Shown piece after piece: positions 13,657-14,230 of a stretch of DNA of 14,230 nt. The first letter of the stretch is position 1. Each line of letters begins with the position of its first letter. The notes beneath the pieces are model-generated. The model saw nothing but the letters and a program-made list of their open reading frames with translations. It did no database searches and was not told the DNA's origin. The position numbers and the translations under genes are program-made. This DNA comes from Hyphomonadaceae bacterium (GTDB lineage: Bacteria > Pseudomonadota > Alphaproteobacteria > Caulobacterales > Hyphomonadaceae), in contig JAUYSA010000176.1 in the NCBI GenBank assembly GCA_030696545.1, forward strand, positions 1 to 14,230, in the 5' to 3' direction.

Positions 13657-14230
13657 ATGAACGATGACCGCGCCATTGTGGTCGGCGCCGGCATCGGTGG
13701 ACTGTCAGCCGCCCTGCGTCTGGCCAGCGCGGGCTACGCAGTCACGGTCCTTGAGCGCGCCGGGGCCGCAGGCGGCAAGATGCGAGAAGTCGAGGTTGCG
13801 GGCGCAGCCATCGATGCAGGTCCAACAGTCCTCACGATGCGCTGGGTATTCGAGGAATTGTTCACAGCGGCTGGCTCGCGTCTGAAGGACCATGTCGCCC
13901 TGCAACCTCTCTCAATTCTCGCCCGCCACGCCTGGACCGGCGGCGCTCAACTCGACCTCTTCGCCGACGAAGGCCGCAGTGCAGACGCTATCGGCGCTTT
14001 CGCGGGTGGCAGCGAGGCGCGCGGCTATCTCGCCTTCTGTGCAGAGGGGCGACGCATGTACGAAACTCTGCGCGAGCCCTTCCTCGCCGCCTCCAAACCG
14101 AACCCGATCACGCTGACAGGCCGAATAGGGCTGACACGCCTGCCCGACCTGCTGGCGATCCGTCCGTTCGACACAATGTGGAAAGCGCTCAGTGATCACT
14201 TCAAGGATCCACGCCTGCGTCAGTTGTTCG
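13657..14230 (+). CDS. crtD: Hydroxyneurosporene / 1-hydroxycarotenoid 3,4-desaturase, N-terminal part
   Basis: CrtD introduces the C3,4 double bond into hydroxylated or methoxylated acyclic carotenoids. ATG 13657 is preceded by GGAG (13648-13651) at 5 nt. An in-frame GTG two codons upstream is less well placed. The frame stays open to the end of the window, giving 191 residues of a family usually about 500 long, so the 3' part is cut off. The FAD-binding motif VVGAGIGGLSAALRLASAGY (8-27) with Glu33 is clear. It is followed by AAGGKMREVEVAG and DAGPTVLTMRWVFEELF, the latter distinguishing CrtD from the phytoene desaturase CrtI. The divergent position next to crtE matches the Rhodobacter crtCD/crtEF arrangement. 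Confidence 0.93.
   Translation, partial: MNDDRAIVVGAGIGGLSAALRLASAGYAVTVLERAGAAGGKMREVEVAGAAIDAGPTVLTMRWVFEELFTAAGSRLKDHVALQPLSILARHAWTGGAQLDLFADEGRSADAIGAFAGGSEARGYLAFCAEGRRMYETLREPFLAASKPNPITLTGRIGLTRLPDLLAIRPFDTMWKALSDHFKDPRLRQLF

Overview
The window is part of a photosynthesis gene cluster (PGC) from a GC-rich purple phototroph, most likely an alphaproteobacterium. The evidence is the set of protein families (type II reaction-centre subunits PufL/PufM, LH1 PufB/PufA, chlorophyllide a reductase BchXYZ, and the CrtD/E/F carotenoid enzymes), the gene order crtD-crtE-crtF-bchCXYZ-pufBALM, and the trio acsF-puhE-hemA. The oxygen-dependent cyclase AcsF fits an aerobic anoxygenic phototroph, but it does not prove one, because an anaerobic cyclase could lie outside the window. 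I cannot name the genus from sequence alone.

Layout. Positions 1-3487 (+ strand) are the 3' end of a tetrapyrrole operon: partial acsF, puhE, hemA and idi, with puhE/hemA and hemA/idi overlapping. A short intergenic stretch (3488-3714) ends in a strong bidirectional hairpin terminator. It separates this operon from the convergent - strand superoperon at 3715-13562, which in transcription order is crtE, crtF, bchC, bchX, bchY, bchZ, pufB, pufA, pufL, pufM. crtD, truncated by the window end, is divergent from crtE and reads + from 13657.

How the genes work together. HemA makes 5-aminolevulinate, AcsF closes ring E, BchXYZ and BchC convert chlorophyllide a towards bacteriochlorophyllide a, and PufBALM make the LH1 antenna and reaction-centre core that bind the pigment. 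Idi and CrtE supply isoprenoid precursors for carotenoids and the bacteriochlorophyll tail. CrtD and CrtF indicate hydroxylated/methoxylated carotenoids of the spheroidene or spirilloxanthin type. No pufQ, pufX or pufC is present at the usual places around puf.

Regulation visible in the sequence. Upstream of bchC there are two PpsR/CrtJ-like 18-bp elements exactly 8 bp apart, overlapping a TTGACA -35 and a candidate -10. A perfect TGTC-N10-GACA element lies in the crtE/crtD divergent promoter. Two hairpins sit between pufA and pufL, and a terminator-like hairpin lies between bchZ and pufB.

I found no wholly novel system. The points most worth a second look are the proline-rich C-terminal extension of PufM (about 65 residues), the long C-terminal tail of PufB, and the regulatory hairpins and operators. 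No tRNA, rRNA, CRISPR array or insertion sequence was seen.
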